DNA of 64,000 nt from Gilliamella sp. wkB178 (GCF_001690705.1 NZ_LZGK01000013.1:62001-126000), one strand, 5' to 3'. Shown: positions 35,837 through 46,505, numbered from the stretch's first letter. Numbers and translations: made by a program. Notes: generated from the sequence alone by a model not told the origin.

Positions 35837-37658
35837 ATCGAACATCAGCACAATTTAAACAGTAAACATAACGGTTTTGTGTATCATTAAATTTTTCCCA
35901 TAAGGAAACTTGATGTTGTAACTGTTTTACTTCTGGGAGTTGTTCAAATAGAATTTCAGCTGTTGATCTAGGCAACATAGTAACTACATCTGAATAAAAT
36001 GCGTTAAACCAATTTGCATCAGGTTTTTGCCAATCAATTTTATAATCAGTTAAGCCTGCTAATGTAGCTGCCATTTCGATGGCGTCATCAAAGTCACCAA
36101 GCTTATCAACTAATCCTAGTTTATTGGCTTCAGCACCCAACCACACTTGCCCTTGTCCAATCTTATCAACTTGTTCTGTTGTCATATTACGAGCTTTGGC
36201 AACGAGCGAAATAAAGGTATTATATCCATTTTCAATATTGATTTGGATTAATTGATTCATTTCATCAGGTAAATCTTGGGCGATGCTCTTGTTTGCTAAA
36301 GGTGAAGTAGCTACTCCATCATTATAAACACCAATATGAGATAATGACTTTTCAAATGTTGGGATAATACCAAAAATACCAATAGAACCGGTAATAGAGT
36401 TAGGATTAGCTACAATATAATCCGATGCAGTTGAGATCCAATAACCACCAGAAGCGGCCATACCGCCCATTGAAATAACTATAGGGATTTGATTTTCGCG
36501 TAATGCTTCTAATTCATTTCGAATAGCTTCTGAAGCTTCAACACTTCCTCCAGGGCTATTAACTCGTAATACAACAGCTTCAATATTTAAATTTTTACGA
36601 ATTTTTCTTAGTTGGTCGACAATATCTTGGCTTCCAGCTACATTGTTGCTATTTTCACCTTCGGCTATAGTACCATTTACAAATACAACCGCTATAAGTG
36701 GTTTAGCATTTTTTTCTTGATATGATTGGTTATTTTCTGATGGTTTTAATTGGTAATCATAAATGCTGACTTCATTTTTATGAGTTAATTCGAGTTCAAA
36801 TTGATAATTTGAGGATATAGCATCAATCAAACCATTTGATAAAGCATACTGGCTCATACTTCCATTTGCAGCCTTCAATTCCGATAACATGATACTAGGT
36901 GATGGGACTAGCTGTGTTGGGGCGCGTTTTCTTTGAGTAGCGATGTCATTAAGATAGTTATTCCACATTAATGTTAGCCAGCGTGTAGTGTTATTTTGGG
37001 CTTCCGGTGACATATTGTCACGCATAAAAGGTTCTACCGCCGATTTATAGGTTCCAACCCTGAAGATATGAGTATTAATTTTTAAATTATCAAGTAATGT
37101 TTTATAGTATAAATTATTAGCTGATAGACCATATACATTAATCGCCCCTTGGGGATTTAAATAAATTTTATCAGCGTAACTTGCTAAGTAATATTGGCTT
37201 TGATTAAAATTAGAACCAATTGCATATATCGGTTTTTTGGCATCGCTAAATTTAGATAAATATTTACCAATATATTGTAGTGAAGTTATATCGGTACCAA
37301 CAAAATTATCTAATTTTAGGATTAAACTGTTAATGTTAGGATCTTTGGCGGCTTGATCTATTTTTTGTGTTAATACAAATAAACTATTTTCGCGGGCAAT
37401 ATTCACACTTTTACCATATAGCTTATTTTGTAATTCATAAATATCATCGGTATAAAGTGTGTTATCAACTATTCTACCTTCAATATCTAACACTAATGCG
37501 CCTTTTTGTGGAACGGTCTCTTTTTTTTGAGCTTCTTTCACTAATGCGATACCACTGACAACAAGAATGATGATGATTAAAAAAATAAGATTAAGAAAGA
37601 CTTCTCTAATTAAGTTAATCACTTTCCAAATTGATTTAATTACAGACAGAATAGACAT
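35835..37658 (-). CDS. sppA: signal peptide peptidase SppA (protease IV)
   Basis: Inner-membrane serine protease that degrades released signal peptides. Predicted 607 residues (E. coli 618), one N-terminal membrane segment (about 18-42), then two tandem ClpP-like domains. The catalytic Lys is in the first domain (RVGTYKSAVEPF) and the Ser in the second (SMGGMAASGGYW). It is the last gene of the minus-strand run, 14 bases after apaH; operon membership with apaH is unusual relative to E. coli. Confidence 0.96.
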   Translation of the reverse strand: MSILSVIKSIWKVINLIREVFLNLIFLIIIILVVSGIALVKEAQKKETVPQKGALVLDIEGRIVDNTLYTDDIYELQNKLYGKSVNIARENSLFVLTQKIDQAAKDPNINSLILKLDNFVGTDITSLQYIGKYLSKFSDAKKPIYAIGSNFNQSQYYLASYADKIYLNPQGAINVYGLSANNLYYKTLLDNLKINTHIFRVGTYKSAVEPFMRDNMSPEAQNNTTRWLTLMWNNYLNDIATQRKRAPTQLVPSPSIMLSELKAANGSMSQYALSNGLIDAISSNYQFELELTHKNEVSIYDYQLKPSENNQSYQEKNAKPLIAVVFVNGTIAEGENSNNVAGSQDIVDQLRKIRKNLNIEAVVLRVNSPGGSVEASEAIRNELEALRENQIPIVISMGGMAASGGYWISTASDYIVANPNSITGSIGIFGIIPTFEKSLSHIGVYNDGVATSPLANKSIAQDLPDEMNQLIQINIENGYNTFISLVAKARNMTTEQVDKIGQGQVWLGAEANKLGLVDKLGDFDDAIEMAATLAGLTDYKIDWQKPDANWFNAFYSDVVTMLPRSTAEILFEQLPEVKQLQHQVSLWEKFNDTQNRYVYCLNCADVR

Positions 37659-37672
37659 AACAAATGACCTTT

Positions 37673-38506
37673 TTATAGTAACTTAGCTAATTTTTTAGCT
37701 TCAATATTTCTTTTTTTGAAATACTTTTTATCTTCAAAACGTAAGCATGTTAATTTACCACCCCAACAACATCCTGTATCAAGTGCATAAATATGTTCAG
37801 GAGTTCCTTTACCATTTAAAGCTGCCCAGTGACCAAATGCAATACTATATTCAGAAGGAATTTTACTTGGCAATAAATACCAAGGTTTAAGTTTGCTTGG
37901 TGCTTGATCTGGTGATTTTTTATAATAGAAGTCAAGTCTGCCATCATCATAACAAAAACGCATTCGAGTTAAGGCATTAGCAATATAACGTAATCGTTCG
38001 AACCCTTGTAATTCGGTCGACCACTCATCAGGAAAGTTACCATACATTTTGTCAAGGAAAAGGGGATAAGAATCACTAGATAACACTATATTAAGATCAT
38101 GAGCACATTTTTTTAGTGTTTCAAGATCCCACTGTGGTGAAATACCGGCATGAGTCATAATGAGTTTTAATTGTTCATCTATTTGAATCAATGGTTGTTT
38201 GCGTAACCAATTCATTAATTCATCACAATCAGAGGCGGCTAATACTTCATCAAGGTTATCTTTCTTCTTTGATGGTGTGACCTTAGCATAAATTGATAAT
38301 AAATGAAGATCATGATTACCTAATACTAAGCGAATTTGCTCATTATGCTTTTTAACAAACCGCAAAACATCAAGTGAATTTGGTCCTCTTGCAACAAGAT
38401 CTCCAGTTAACCATAATGTGTCTGATGATGAAAATTTTACTTTTTCAAGTAATCTCATAAGTTCATCATAACAACCATGGATATCACCAATTAGTAAGTT
38501 TGCCAT
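37673..38506 (-). CDS. apaH: symmetrical bis(5'-nucleosyl)-tetraphosphatase ApaH
   Basis: Hydrolyses Ap4A to two ADP and removes Np4-type mRNA caps. Predicted 277 residues from the ATG at 38504-38506, with GGAAA upstream; the frame is open 24 bases further but would overlap rsmA. Metallophosphatase motifs: [29 protein letters not shown] and [10 protein letters not shown]. It lies 4 bases after the rsmA stop. apaG, normally between them, is missing. Confidence 0.97.
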   Translation of the reverse strand: MANLLIGDIHGCYDELMRLLEKVKFSSSDTLWLTGDLVARGPNSLDVLRFVKKHNEQIRLVLGNHDLHLLSIYAKVTPSKKKDNLDEVLAASDCDELMNWLRKQPLIQIDEQLKLIMTHAGISPQWDLETLKKCAHDLNIVLSSDSYPLFLDKMYGNFPDEWSTELQGFERLRYIANALTRMRFCYDDGRLDFYYKKSPDQAPSKLKPWYLLPSKIPSEYSIAFGHWAALNGKGTPEHIYALDTGCCWGGKLTCLRFEDKKYFKKRNIEAKKLAKLL

Positions 38507-38510
38507 ATAG

Positions 38511-39308
38511 TTATTTCCATGCGTTTGCAAGTAAACAGTATTGTTCTACAGTTAAATTTTCAGCACGTAAATTTGGATTAATATCTAACTCAGTTAATTG
38601 TTCGTCCGTGAACATATTACTTAAACTATTACGAATAGTTTTACGGCGTTGGTTAAATGCTTCTGTTGTTACCCGAGAAAGCGTTTTAATATCATTTACA
38701 AGATAAGGTTTGTTTTTATATGGTACTAGTTTAACAACTGCTGAATCAACTTTTGGCGCGGGTTTAAAAGAAGTTGGGGGAACTTCTAATACGGGAATAA
38801 TATGGCAATAATATTGGGCCATAACACTAAGTCTGCCATAATCTTTACAATTAGGTCCAGCAACTAAGCGTGTCACTACCTCTTTTTGTAGCATAAAATG
38901 CATATCATCAATAATATCTGCATACTGAAATAGATGGAACATTAGTGGGGTCGATATATTATAAGGTAAATTGCCAAAAACTCTTAAAGATTTACCAAGT
39001 TGCTCAGACAGTTGATTAAAATCAAAGGTTAGGGCATCTTGTTCAATAACAGAAATTTTATTATTTAATATTGGATTCTCAAGTAGTCTATGGGCTAAAT
39101 CCCGATCGATTTCTATTACTGTTAAATGATCGACTTGTTTACTAACCGGTATAGTTAATGCTGCCAGCCCTGGCCCTATTTCGACCAAAGCTTGTCCTTC
39201 TCTGGGTTGTATGGCAGCTACAATACTTTCAATAATAAACTCATCATGTAAAAAATTTTGTCCAAAGCGTTTGCGAGCAAAGTGCCCTTGGTGAACACGA
39301 TTACTCAT
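38511..39308 (-). CDS. rsmA: 16S rRNA dimethyladenosine transferase RsmA (KsgA)
   Basis: Dimethylates A1518 and A1519 of 16S rRNA (E. coli numbering) as a late 30S assembly checkpoint. Predicted 265 residues. SAM-binding [11 protein letters not shown] and catalytic [10 protein letters not shown] are present, as are the N-terminal [10 protein letters not shown] and the C-terminal small domain. Its ATG overlaps the surA TGA (ATGA), so translation is coupled. pdxA, which lies between surA and rsmA in E. coli, is absent. Confidence 0.98.
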   Translation of the reverse strand: MSNRVHQGHFARKRFGQNFLHDEFIIESIVAAIQPREGQALVEIGPGLAALTIPVSKQVDHLTVIEIDRDLAHRLLENPILNNKISVIEQDALTFDFNQLSEQLGKSLRVFGNLPYNISTPLMFHLFQYADIIDDMHFMLQKEVVTRLVAGPNCKDYGRLSVMAQYYCHIIPVLEVPPTSFKPAPKVDSAVVKLVPYKNKPYLVNDIKTLSRVTTEAFNQRRKTIRNSLSNMFTDEQLTELDINPNLRAENLTVEQYCLLANAWK

Positions 39309-40615
39309 TTATTTTCTTCACCTACAATTTTAATATAAGCGTCACCTTTTATTTCTTGAACCCAGACTTGGGCTTCTTCAGTAAATTTGCGATTAAAAAT
39401 AAGCCGATAAGCCTGTTCTTTCGTAGCTGATTGAGTACGATCAGTTTGTTTACTATCTATTAATTGGATAAGATGCCAACCAAATGATGACTTAATTGGT
39501 TGACTAATTTCACCTTTTTTTAGCTGGAGTAGGGCATTTTTGAATGCATTATCATAACGATCTGGTAAGTTCCAACCAAGATTGCCCCCATTATCCTTAG
39601 AACCAGGATCTTCAGAGTTAGCTTTAGCCGCGGCTTCAAAAGTTGTGGCACCACTAACGATTAATTTGCGAATATCATTTAATTTTTGTTTAGCTATTTG
39701 GTCTGTCACTAATACATTAGTTTTGATGAGAATATGGCGCGCATTAACTTCTTGAGCCGTTATGGTTTTTGGAGCTTCAGAGCGAGTGTCATCAACTTTA
39801 ATAATATGAAAACCAACACCAGAACGGATAGGACCAATAATACTTCCTTTAGGGGCGCGGATTAAACGTTCTTCAAAAATCGTTGGTAATTCATTTAATT
39901 TATGCCAGCCCATACTACCACCTTTTAAAGCAAGATCATCATTGGAATAGGAAGTGGCTAATTTAGTAAAGCTTTCGCCTTTTTTAGCGCGATTAATAAT
40001 TTCATTGGCTTTATTGGTAGCGGTATCAATTTGTTGTTTAGAAGCTTTTTCGGGAATTGCAATCAGAATATGACTAATGTTGACATCAATATTATTAGTT
40101 GGTTGTTGAGCGATAGTTTTTGCTAAATTTTCAACTTCTTTATCTGAAATTTTAATACGTGACCGTACGGCATCGAGACGGGCTTGATCCATCAACATAT
40201 CGTTATGAATACGATCTCGATAAGCGCTATAACTAATGCCCATTGTTGATAATTTATTTCTTAATTCATCAATCGACATACCATTTTCTGCTGCTATTTT
40301 AGAAATGGCATTAGTTACGTCATCATCACTTATAGTGATTTTGGCTTTAGCTGCACGTTGTAAAATTAAATTTTCGACTATTAAACGATCAATAATTTGC
40401 TTACGTAGAGTTTTTTCATCAGGCAAATTTTTAGGGTCAGTACTGGCTTTGATTGTCTTCAACATATCATTGACATCACTTTCTAAAATAACATTGTTAT
40501 TAACCACTGCCGCAACTTGCTCAATGACTTTAGGTGCAGCATTGACAGATAAAGGAGCCATAAATCCAATGCCAATACTTAAATTTAATGCAATAATTAG
40601 TTTTAATAATTTCAT
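39305..40615 (-). CDS. surA: periplasmic chaperone/isomerase SurA
   Basis: Main periplasmic chaperone for outer-membrane proteins, including LptD encoded just upstream. Predicted 436 residues: signal peptide (ends VNAA), N-terminal chaperone domain, and two parvulin domains (about 175-275, with [14 protein letters not shown], and about 290-390, with [14 protein letters not shown]), then a C-terminal helix. It starts 57 bases after lptD and overlaps rsmA by 4 bases. Confidence 0.97.
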   Translation of the reverse strand: MKLLKLIIALNLSIGIGFMAPLSVNAAPKVIEQVAAVVNNNVILESDVNDMLKTIKASTDPKNLPDEKTLRKQIIDRLIVENLILQRAAKAKITISDDDVTNAISKIAAENGMSIDELRNKLSTMGISYSAYRDRIHNDMLMDQARLDAVRSRIKISDKEVENLAKTIAQQPTNNIDVNISHILIAIPEKASKQQIDTATNKANEIINRAKKGESFTKLATSYSNDDLALKGGSMGWHKLNELPTIFEERLIRAPKGSIIGPIRSGVGFHIIKVDDTRSEAPKTITAQEVNARHILIKTNVLVTDQIAKQKLNDIRKLIVSGATTFEAAAKANSEDPGSKDNGGNLGWNLPDRYDNAFKNALLQLKKGEISQPIKSSFGWHLIQLIDSKQTDRTQSATKEQAYRLIFNRKFTEEAQVWVQEIKGDAYIKIVGEENK

Positions 40616-40672
40616 GTTAATTCAACTCATTTTGTGATTACAGAAGTATGCTGTAATACATTAGTTATGTTT

Positions 40673-43048
40673 TTATTCAAATGCGGTTGTATAAGGTAAT
40701 TTGCCAAAACTTAACATTTTAGCTTTGGCATCACTTGTACGCCCTAATCCTTGTAATTCAAAATTTACTGAAAATTTATTTTCATATTTGCTTTGATGAG
40801 AATTGTAATCCCAGTCATTTAATTTTCGTCCATATTGGACTGTCATTCCCCAACAACAGTCACTATAATGCAACCCTACAAAACCATCAGCGGTTTGACC
40901 CAATTTAACATCATAATAATATGAACCAACGGCGCTAACTGTTTGCGAAAGTGGCCAAGTAGTCATAATCCCGGCTTGCGATATATCCTGTTTGTAATAT
41001 GTATTACTATTTGAAACCGTATCAATATAATTATGATTTGCATAACGATAAGACAATTGTATCAATTTTTCACTTGATGGGCGATATTCAAAAATTGTGT
41101 TGGCTAAAGAAATGGTATTAATACGAGTATCATATTGTATGCCACTACGGAAGATAAAATCATCGCTTACTCGCCAAAAACTATCTGTAGCCCAAGTGAT
41201 ACTACCGGTATCAGAGTTTTTATCAAGTTCATTATTATGTTCGCTAGTTTTTGATTTAGTAAAATAGGTGATTTGTCCAAGTGAAAAATTAAATTTTTCA
41301 AGTTTATTCTCATCATATAAGCGAGTTGTAACACCTGTAGCTAAATTGTTTGTCGAAGCAATACGATCTAAACCACTATAAGGTTGATCTCTAAATAGGC
41401 CAGTATAATCAAATTGTAGTAAAGTTGAATCATAGCTACCAATATTGGATTGATTGCGATAAGGGATATAAGTGTATTTTACTCGTGGTTCTAATGTTTG
41501 GGTATAACCTTCAATAAACGGCATATCACGTTCAAAAATAACTTTGCCATCAATACTAAACTTTGGCATAAATCGATTTACATTACTATCTAATTTATTT
41601 TTATCATCATCTGTAATTGATTCATTATGTTTTTTTATATTGTCTTGATTATAATGGGTTGCCATTAAACCAGCTTCAGTCGTTACTGAAGCCCAAGAGT
41701 TACTTAGAGTGTAATCAAGAGTCGGTTCAATATGGGAACGCCATGCTCTTGGTTTTTTATTTCCGGAAGTAATAAAATGAGATATTTGCGAAAAAGTTTT
41801 AAATTTTAATGGCCCCATATCGTAATTATAATAATGGATATCTAATTGAGGTTGGGTTTGGTACAGGTAATCTTTCCCACCCGCATATAAAGGTTGAAAG
41901 TGGCGATAACCTAAAGTAATATCCCAATTTTCATTATTATAGCCAGCTTGGTAAAACTGGGTTAAGTAACCATCTGTTTCTGACGCATACTGAGAATCTA
42001 AGTCATTTAAATATTGATTATCGCTCACCCTAGTGGTATTAGCATAAAAGCGCCAGTTGTAATTAATTAATTGGAATTCTTCCCAATGGAATAACCAACG
42101 ATGTTCATTATCATCATAATTATTACCATTTAATTTTCGATCTCTATCCTCACTATACTGAGCATCATGTTGTAACCAATCAAATGCTAATGTACCCAAA
42201 CCAATTTCGTTTAAATAACGAAATTCAGTTTGTAACTGTACACCACGTTGTTGTAAAACTCTTGGGGTGAATGTAGCATCATAATTAGGTGCGATATTCC
42301 AGTAAAAAGGTAGTGAAAAATCAATACCATCAACACTATCATAACTAAAATTAGGAATTAATAGCCCGGTACGACGCTTATCGCCTGTAGGTAATTGTAA
42401 ATAAGGTGAATATAAAACCGGAACTTTACCTATACGGAAAACGGCATTCCATACTTCAAGTAACTGTTCTTCTCTATCATGAATAACAGTAGTTCCTTTT
42501 ATGTTCCAAGTACTGTCATTCACTGGGCAGGACGTATAACTACCATTTTTTAAAATAACATATCGATTATTTTCAAGTTTCATCTCATCAGCATCACCAC
42601 GGCCAAGTCTATCGACTAAATGATATTCACCTGGAATCATATTGGTATCATTATTGTTAAGATTTATTAAAGCATTATTGCCTTTCATCTTAATCAAGTT
42701 GTCCTGATAAGTAATATTCCCTTCAAGTTTGGCGGTACGATGACTTTTATCTTGAGTATCAATAGTTACTTTATCCGCTTTGACAGTGCGGTTTCCTTGC
42801 TCAATTAACACATCACCTTGATAAATAGCGGTATTAGGGTAAAAAGCTTCAAATTGATTGGATTCGGCTTCAACAGGTAAAGTGTTGATATCACCATTGA
42901 CTAAAGGACGATCAAATCTAGGAACATCAATAAGGCATTGAGGATTACTGCTTTCAGCTTTAGGTAGATTTATAGCATAACAGGTACTGTTATACAAGGT
43001 ACAAGTAATGGCTATAGCAATAAATGATGGCGTTAATTTTTTCATCAA
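40673..43048 (-). CDS. lptD: LPS assembly protein LptD
   Basis: Outer-membrane translocon that inserts LPS together with LptE. Predicted 791 residues: signal peptide (ends CYA), periplasmic jellyroll domain (about 60-220) and a 26-strand barrel. The disulfide Cys set is kept: one near the N-terminus (NPQCLIDVP), one in the jellyroll/plug region (SYTSCPVND) and a CC pair late in the barrel (SDCCWGM), so DsbA-dependent activation is expected. Two ATGs (MMKK) are possible starts. Confidence 0.97.
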   Translation of the reverse strand: MMKKLTPSFIAIAITCTLYNSTCYAINLPKAESSNPQCLIDVPRFDRPLVNGDINTLPVEAESNQFEAFYPNTAIYQGDVLIEQGNRTVKADKVTIDTQDKSHRTAKLEGNITYQDNLIKMKGNNALINLNNNDTNMIPGEYHLVDRLGRGDADEMKLENNRYVILKNGSYTSCPVNDSTWNIKGTTVIHDREEQLLEVWNAVFRIGKVPVLYSPYLQLPTGDKRRTGLLIPNFSYDSVDGIDFSLPFYWNIAPNYDATFTPRVLQQRGVQLQTEFRYLNEIGLGTLAFDWLQHDAQYSEDRDRKLNGNNYDDNEHRWLFHWEEFQLINYNWRFYANTTRVSDNQYLNDLDSQYASETDGYLTQFYQAGYNNENWDITLGYRHFQPLYAGGKDYLYQTQPQLDIHYYNYDMGPLKFKTFSQISHFITSGNKKPRAWRSHIEPTLDYTLSNSWASVTTEAGLMATHYNQDNIKKHNESITDDDKNKLDSNVNRFMPKFSIDGKVIFERDMPFIEGYTQTLEPRVKYTYIPYRNQSNIGSYDSTLLQFDYTGLFRDQPYSGLDRIASTNNLATGVTTRLYDENKLEKFNFSLGQITYFTKSKTSEHNNELDKNSDTGSITWATDSFWRVSDDFIFRSGIQYDTRINTISLANTIFEYRPSSEKLIQLSYRYANHNYIDTVSNSNTYYKQDISQAGIMTTWPLSQTVSAVGSYYYDVKLGQTADGFVGLHYSDCCWGMTVQYGRKLNDWDYNSHQSKYENKFSVNFELQGLGRTSDAKAKMLSFGKLPYTTAFE

Positions 43049-43120
43049 TGTTCAAAAGGTAATCGTGATTATTTTGATTGAAGCATTATAGCGGTTATTT
43101 GTAAAAGTGCGAATGAAAAA

Positions 43121-44455
43121 TTAACGTTTAACTCTGCGCCTACTGGTTTTATTAAGTTGTTTAACCATGGCTACACGGTTTTCAACGGTTTCGGATTGAA
43201 ATACCTGCCACCATTTTGCTAACTCTAAGAGTTCACCTTTTTCAATTGATGCACGCATCTCAAGAAGATCATAAGCGGCTCGAAACTTCGGATGTTCTAG
43301 AATAGCAAAGGCTCGTTTACCTTCTCGTTTTTTCATCCGTAATTGTAAACGCCAGATATCTCCCATTATGGTGGTTAATCGCCTCGGAATAGCAATAATT
43401 CGGCACTGTTCATTTAATATTTCGTTAATTGCCATTGAAAATGAATCATGAAATTGCAAACCACTTTCAACACAGGTAAGTTGTGTTTGTTCAAGGATTG
43501 GATACCAAAAAAAGGCTGCAAATAAAAATGCAGGATTTATACGTTGATTATTGGCAATACGATAATCAGTATTTTTTAAAACTTGTTCAATAATTTTTTC
43601 TAAATTACTATTACCACTCGGTGTAAATAAGCGGTTAATGCCAGGGAAAAGCTGTTCAAAAAGATGATATTGTTTTAGTAAAACGTAAGTTGTATAGCCA
43701 TTGCCAGTTTGTAATAACTTAAGCACCTCATCAAATAATCGAGCTGCTGGAATACTTTTTAATAATGGAGCTAATTCTTGGATAGGTTTTGCCGTTGCCG
43801 GTTCAATCTTCATATTTAGCTTGGCTGCAAAGCGAACAGTTCTTAACATTCTAACTGGGTCTTCCTGATAGCGTATTGTAGGTTCACCAATTAGACGAAT
43901 AAGTCCTTGCCGTAGATCATTTAAACCACCACAATAATCACGTAAAGAAAAATCTTTAATATTATAATAAAGTGCGTTTATGGTGAAATCACGACGTATA
44001 GCATCTTGTTCAATGGTGCCATAAACATTATCGCGCAATAGCATGCCTGCTTGTGAGCGCTTAGCAATGTTGGTTTGAGCTGCTAGGTTATCATGAGTAC
44101 CGCGAAAAGTGGCTACTTCAATAATTTCTCTACCAAACATAATATGTGCAAGCCGAAAGCGCCTTCCTACTAAGCGACAATTACGGAAAACTTTTTGTAC
44201 TTGTTCCGGTGTGGCGTTAGTCGTAACATCAAAATCCTTTGGTTTTTTGCCTAATAACAGATCTCTGATGCAACCACCAACTAGATAGGCTTCGTAGCCC
44301 TGCTTATTTAAACGGTGAAGAACTTTTAACGCATTTTCACTGATATCTTTGCGTGAAATATTATGTTCATTCCGTGGAATAGATACATAATCAATGGAGT
44401 TATGTTGTTCTTGACGAAATATCTTTCGATAAAAACGTGAAACTTGTTTAAAAAT
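43121..44455 (-). CDS. pcnB: poly(A) polymerase I, initiating at an ATT codon
   Basis: Adds A-tails to RNA 3' ends and so promotes decay; controls antisense RNAs and plasmid copy number in E. coli. The first ATG (44138-44140) lies well inside the family domain. Upstream codons continue without a stop to give [40 protein letters not shown] and [12 protein letters not shown], the nucleotidyltransferase core with GG and DFD motifs. The frame begins [15 protein letters not shown], which aligns with E. coli PcnB (FTRVANFCRKVLSRE after its start). E. coli is known to start at AUU. The ATT at 44453-44455 has GAGG 6 bases upstream, and no ATG, GTG or TTG competes. Length from there is 444 residues, ending in a basic tail. 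Confidence 0.93.
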   Translation of the reverse strand: MFKQVSRFYRKIFRQEQHNSIDYVSIPRNEHNISRKDISENALKVLHRLNKQGYEAYLVGGCIRDLLLGKKPKDFDVTTNATPEQVQKVFRNCRLVGRRFRLAHIMFGREIIEVATFRGTHDNLAAQTNIAKRSQAGMLLRDNVYGTIEQDAIRRDFTINALYYNIKDFSLRDYCGGLNDLRQGLIRLIGEPTIRYQEDPVRMLRTVRFAAKLNMKIEPATAKPIQELAPLLKSIPAARLFDEVLKLLQTGNGYTTYVLLKQYHLFEQLFPGINRLFTPSGNSNLEKIIEQVLKNTDYRIANNQRINPAFLFAAFFWYPILEQTQLTCVESGLQFHDSFSMAINEILNEQCRIIAIPRRLTTIMGDIWRLQLRMKKREGKRAFAILEHPKFRAAYDLLEMRASIEKGELLELAKWWQVFQSETVENRVAMVKQLNKTSRRRVKR

Positions 44456-44465
44456 AGCGCACCTC
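44453..44465 (-). promoter_or_regulatory. pcnB ribosome binding site with ATT start codon
   Basis: On the minus strand: GAGGTG (44465-44460), GCGC... spacer of 4 bases, then ATT (44455-44453). A strong Shine-Dalgarno sequence paired with a poor start codon suggests deliberate limitation, with IF3 sensitivity expected as for other AUU starts. Confidence 0.8.
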
Positions 44466-44504
44466 AGTAAGTGTTATGGACTAAATGGCAAAATATAGCG
44501 CGCG

Positions 44505-44534
44505 ATTATAACGTAATTATTACTAACTTTCCAA
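44505..44534 (-). promoter_or_regulatory. sigma-70 promoter of pcnB with GC-rich discriminator
   Basis: Minus strand: TTGGAA (44534-44529, 4 of 6), 18-base spacer, perfect TATAAT (44510-44505), immediately followed by CGCGCGC. That discriminator is strikingly GC-rich for this genome. Confidence 0.55.
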
Positions 44535-44838
44535 GTATCTTCTAACTGATAATTTTATGCGCTATAACATTAAAAACTTTATATTGTTATTACAATATTC
44601 TATTTGATTTTTGCTCTATAATTATCAACAATAGCAGTTAAAATAATGTATTATACAATTTGTAATATCCATTTTAATAACATTACGTTATCTTGTTCAT
44701 GTTGGTGCCGTTTTACAAGCTGTTTAAAATTAATTAAACTTATACTTAAAACGGATTTTTAATTAATCATTGATAGGATAAAAATAATTTATAAAACAAT
44801 AAATTATATTAATTTAGCAAAGTTTTATTTAAGTTTAA
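44535..44838. other. about 300-base spacer between the divergent pcnB and oxyR promoters
   Basis: AT-rich; I see no reading frame, tRNA or strong terminator. An OxyS-like small RNA divergent from oxyR, as in E. coli, would lie here, but I find no clear promoter-plus-terminator pair for one. Confidence 0.4.
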
Positions 44839-44867
44839 TTGATAGACTTGATTGAATTATCTATCAT
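44839..44867 (+). promoter_or_regulatory. oxyR promoter with overlapping inverted repeat
   Basis: TTGATA (44839-44844, 5 of 6), 17-base spacer, TATCAT (44862-44867, 5 of 6), about 45 bases before the ATG. GATAGA (44841-44846) and TCTATC (44860-44865) form an inverted repeat lying over both hexamers, a geometry suited to autorepression. Confidence 0.6.
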
Positions 44868-44911
44868 AGTAATTGGTAAATACCATTAACTAATAACTAT
44901 CTGGGGACATT

Positions 44912-45838
44912 ATGAATATTCGCGATTTAGAATATTTTGTTTCGTTAGCTGAATTCCGTCATTTTCGTAAAGCAGCTGATGCTTGCAACGTAAGCCAACC
45001 AACATTAAGTGGTCAAATAAGAAAATTAGAAGATGAATTAGGTGTTATGCTACTCGAACGGACTAGCAGGAAAGTACTATTTACTCAAACAGGAATGATG
45101 CTAGTAGAGCAAGCAAAGGAAATTTTGCGTAATATTCAAATCCTTAAAGAAATGGCTAGTCGCCAAGGTGAAGAGATGTCAGGGCCAATGCATATCGGGT
45201 TAATTCCGACCATCGCTCCTTATCTATTACCACATGTTATTACTGTATTACATGAATCTTTTCCGCAACTTGAACTTTATTTACACGAGGCCCAAACCGC
45301 CAATATTGTGGCGCAGCTCGAAAGTGGCAAACTTGATTGTGCTATTATTGCTCAAGTTAAAGAAACTGCACAATTTATTGAATTACCTTTGTTTAATGAA
45401 CCAATGTTTTTGGCTGTTCCGGCTAGTGATGAATTAGCTCATAAGAAAACAGTTAAATTATCTAGCTTAAAAGGACAAAAGTTTTTAATGTTAGAAGATG
45501 GTCATTGTTTGCGTGAACATGCTATGGGGTATTGTTTCCAAGTCGGCATTGATGAAGATAAACAGTTTAAAGCCACTAGCCTAGAGACTTTACGTAGTAT
45601 GATTTCTGCGGGCAGAGGCATAACTCTATTTCCTGAGCTAGCAGCGCCAAATGAACGGACTCGTGATAATATTTGCTACATTCCATGTACTGACCCAGTG
45701 CCGACACGTAGCATAGCCCTTATTTATCGTCCGGGTTCTCCATTGCGTTCACGTTATGAGACCATAGCTAAAACTATTCGCGATCATATGCCTAAGGTAT
45801 TTGCTGAAAAAGAAAAATTATTAAAAAGCGGTAGTTAA
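44912..45838 (+). CDS. oxyR: hydrogen-peroxide-sensing regulator OxyR
   Basis: LysR-family activator of the peroxide response. Predicted 308 residues. The N-terminal winged helix-turn-helix (MNIRDLEYFVSLAEFRHFRKAADACNVSQPTLSGQIRKLE) is almost identical to E. coli, so the DNA site should be conserved. The redox Cys pair is present in EDGHCLREHAMGYCF (about residues 199 and 208), so this is a true OxyR. It is followed 18 bases later by fabR; in E. coli sthA lies nearby and is absent here. Confidence 0.97.
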   Translation: MNIRDLEYFVSLAEFRHFRKAADACNVSQPTLSGQIRKLEDELGVMLLERTSRKVLFTQTGMMLVEQAKEILRNIQILKEMASRQGEEMSGPMHIGLIPTIAPYLLPHVITVLHESFPQLELYLHEAQTANIVAQLESGKLDCAIIAQVKETAQFIELPLFNEPMFLAVPASDELAHKKTVKLSSLKGQKFLMLEDGHCLREHAMGYCFQVGIDEDKQFKATSLETLRSMISAGRGITLFPELAAPNERTRDNICYIPCTDPVPTRSIALIYRPGSPLRSRYETIAKTIRDHMPKVFAEKEKLLKSGS

Positions 45839-45856
45839 GCAAATTCAAGAACGTAA

Positions 45857-46501
45857 ATGAAAAATAATAAAACTAATGGTGTCCGAGCACAGCAAAAGGA
45901 AAAAACCCGAAGGACTTTGATTGAGGCGGCCTTTAATCAGCTCAATGCTGAGCAAGGTTTTGCTAGTCTAAGTTTGCGTGAAGTTGCGCGTGAAGCAGGG
46001 ATTGCTGCCACTTCATTTTATCGTCATTTTCGTGATATGGATGAATTAGGTTTGGCTATGGTGGATGAAAGTGGTTTAACACTTCGTCAATTATTACGCC
46101 AAGCACGTAAACGCATAGAAAAAGGTGGTAGTGTTTTACAGACTTCAGTGACGACATTTATTGAATTTATTGATAAAAATCCTAAAGTATTTTTGCTATT
46201 ATTGCGTGAAAAAGCAGGAACTTCCTCCGCCTTTCGTTCAGCTATTGCCCGTGAAATTCAACACTTTATTGTTGAGTTAGTGGATTACTTAGATAATGCT
46301 AATGAAATGCCGCATCGTTACAATGAAGCCCAAGCCGAAGCAATGGTAACTATCGCTTTTAATGCTGGAGCCGAAGCGATTGATTTTGATGAAATAAAAC
46401 GCCAAAAATTAATTGAAGATCTTATTTTCCAACTGCGAATGGTGTCCAGAGGGGCTTATTATCTTTATCATAAAGAAAAGATTAAACAAGAAAATCATTA
46501 A
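45857..46501 (+). CDS. fabR: HTH-type transcriptional repressor FabR
   Basis: TetR-family repressor that senses unsaturated acyl-ACP/CoA and controls fabB and fabA, setting membrane fluidity. Predicted 214 residues. The DNA-binding part [19 protein letters not shown] ... [27 protein letters not shown] is nearly identical to E. coli. A few extra residues precede GVRAQQ, where the E. coli protein starts. Probably co-transcribed with oxyR. Confidence 0.96.
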   Translation: MKNNKTNGVRAQQKEKTRRTLIEAAFNQLNAEQGFASLSLREVAREAGIAATSFYRHFRDMDELGLAMVDESGLTLRQLLRQARKRIEKGGSVLQTSVTTFIEFIDKNPKVFLLLLREKAGTSSAFRSAIAREIQHFIVELVDYLDNANEMPHRYNEAQAEAMVTIAFNAGAEAIDFDEIKRQKLIEDLIFQLRMVSRGAYYLYHKEKIKQENH

Positions 46502-46505
46502 TTTT

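Noticed and set aside
43121-44140. pcnB as a 339-residue truncated gene starting at the first ATG
   Set aside because: The catalytic core is encoded upstream without a stop; the gene is complete when read from the ATT.
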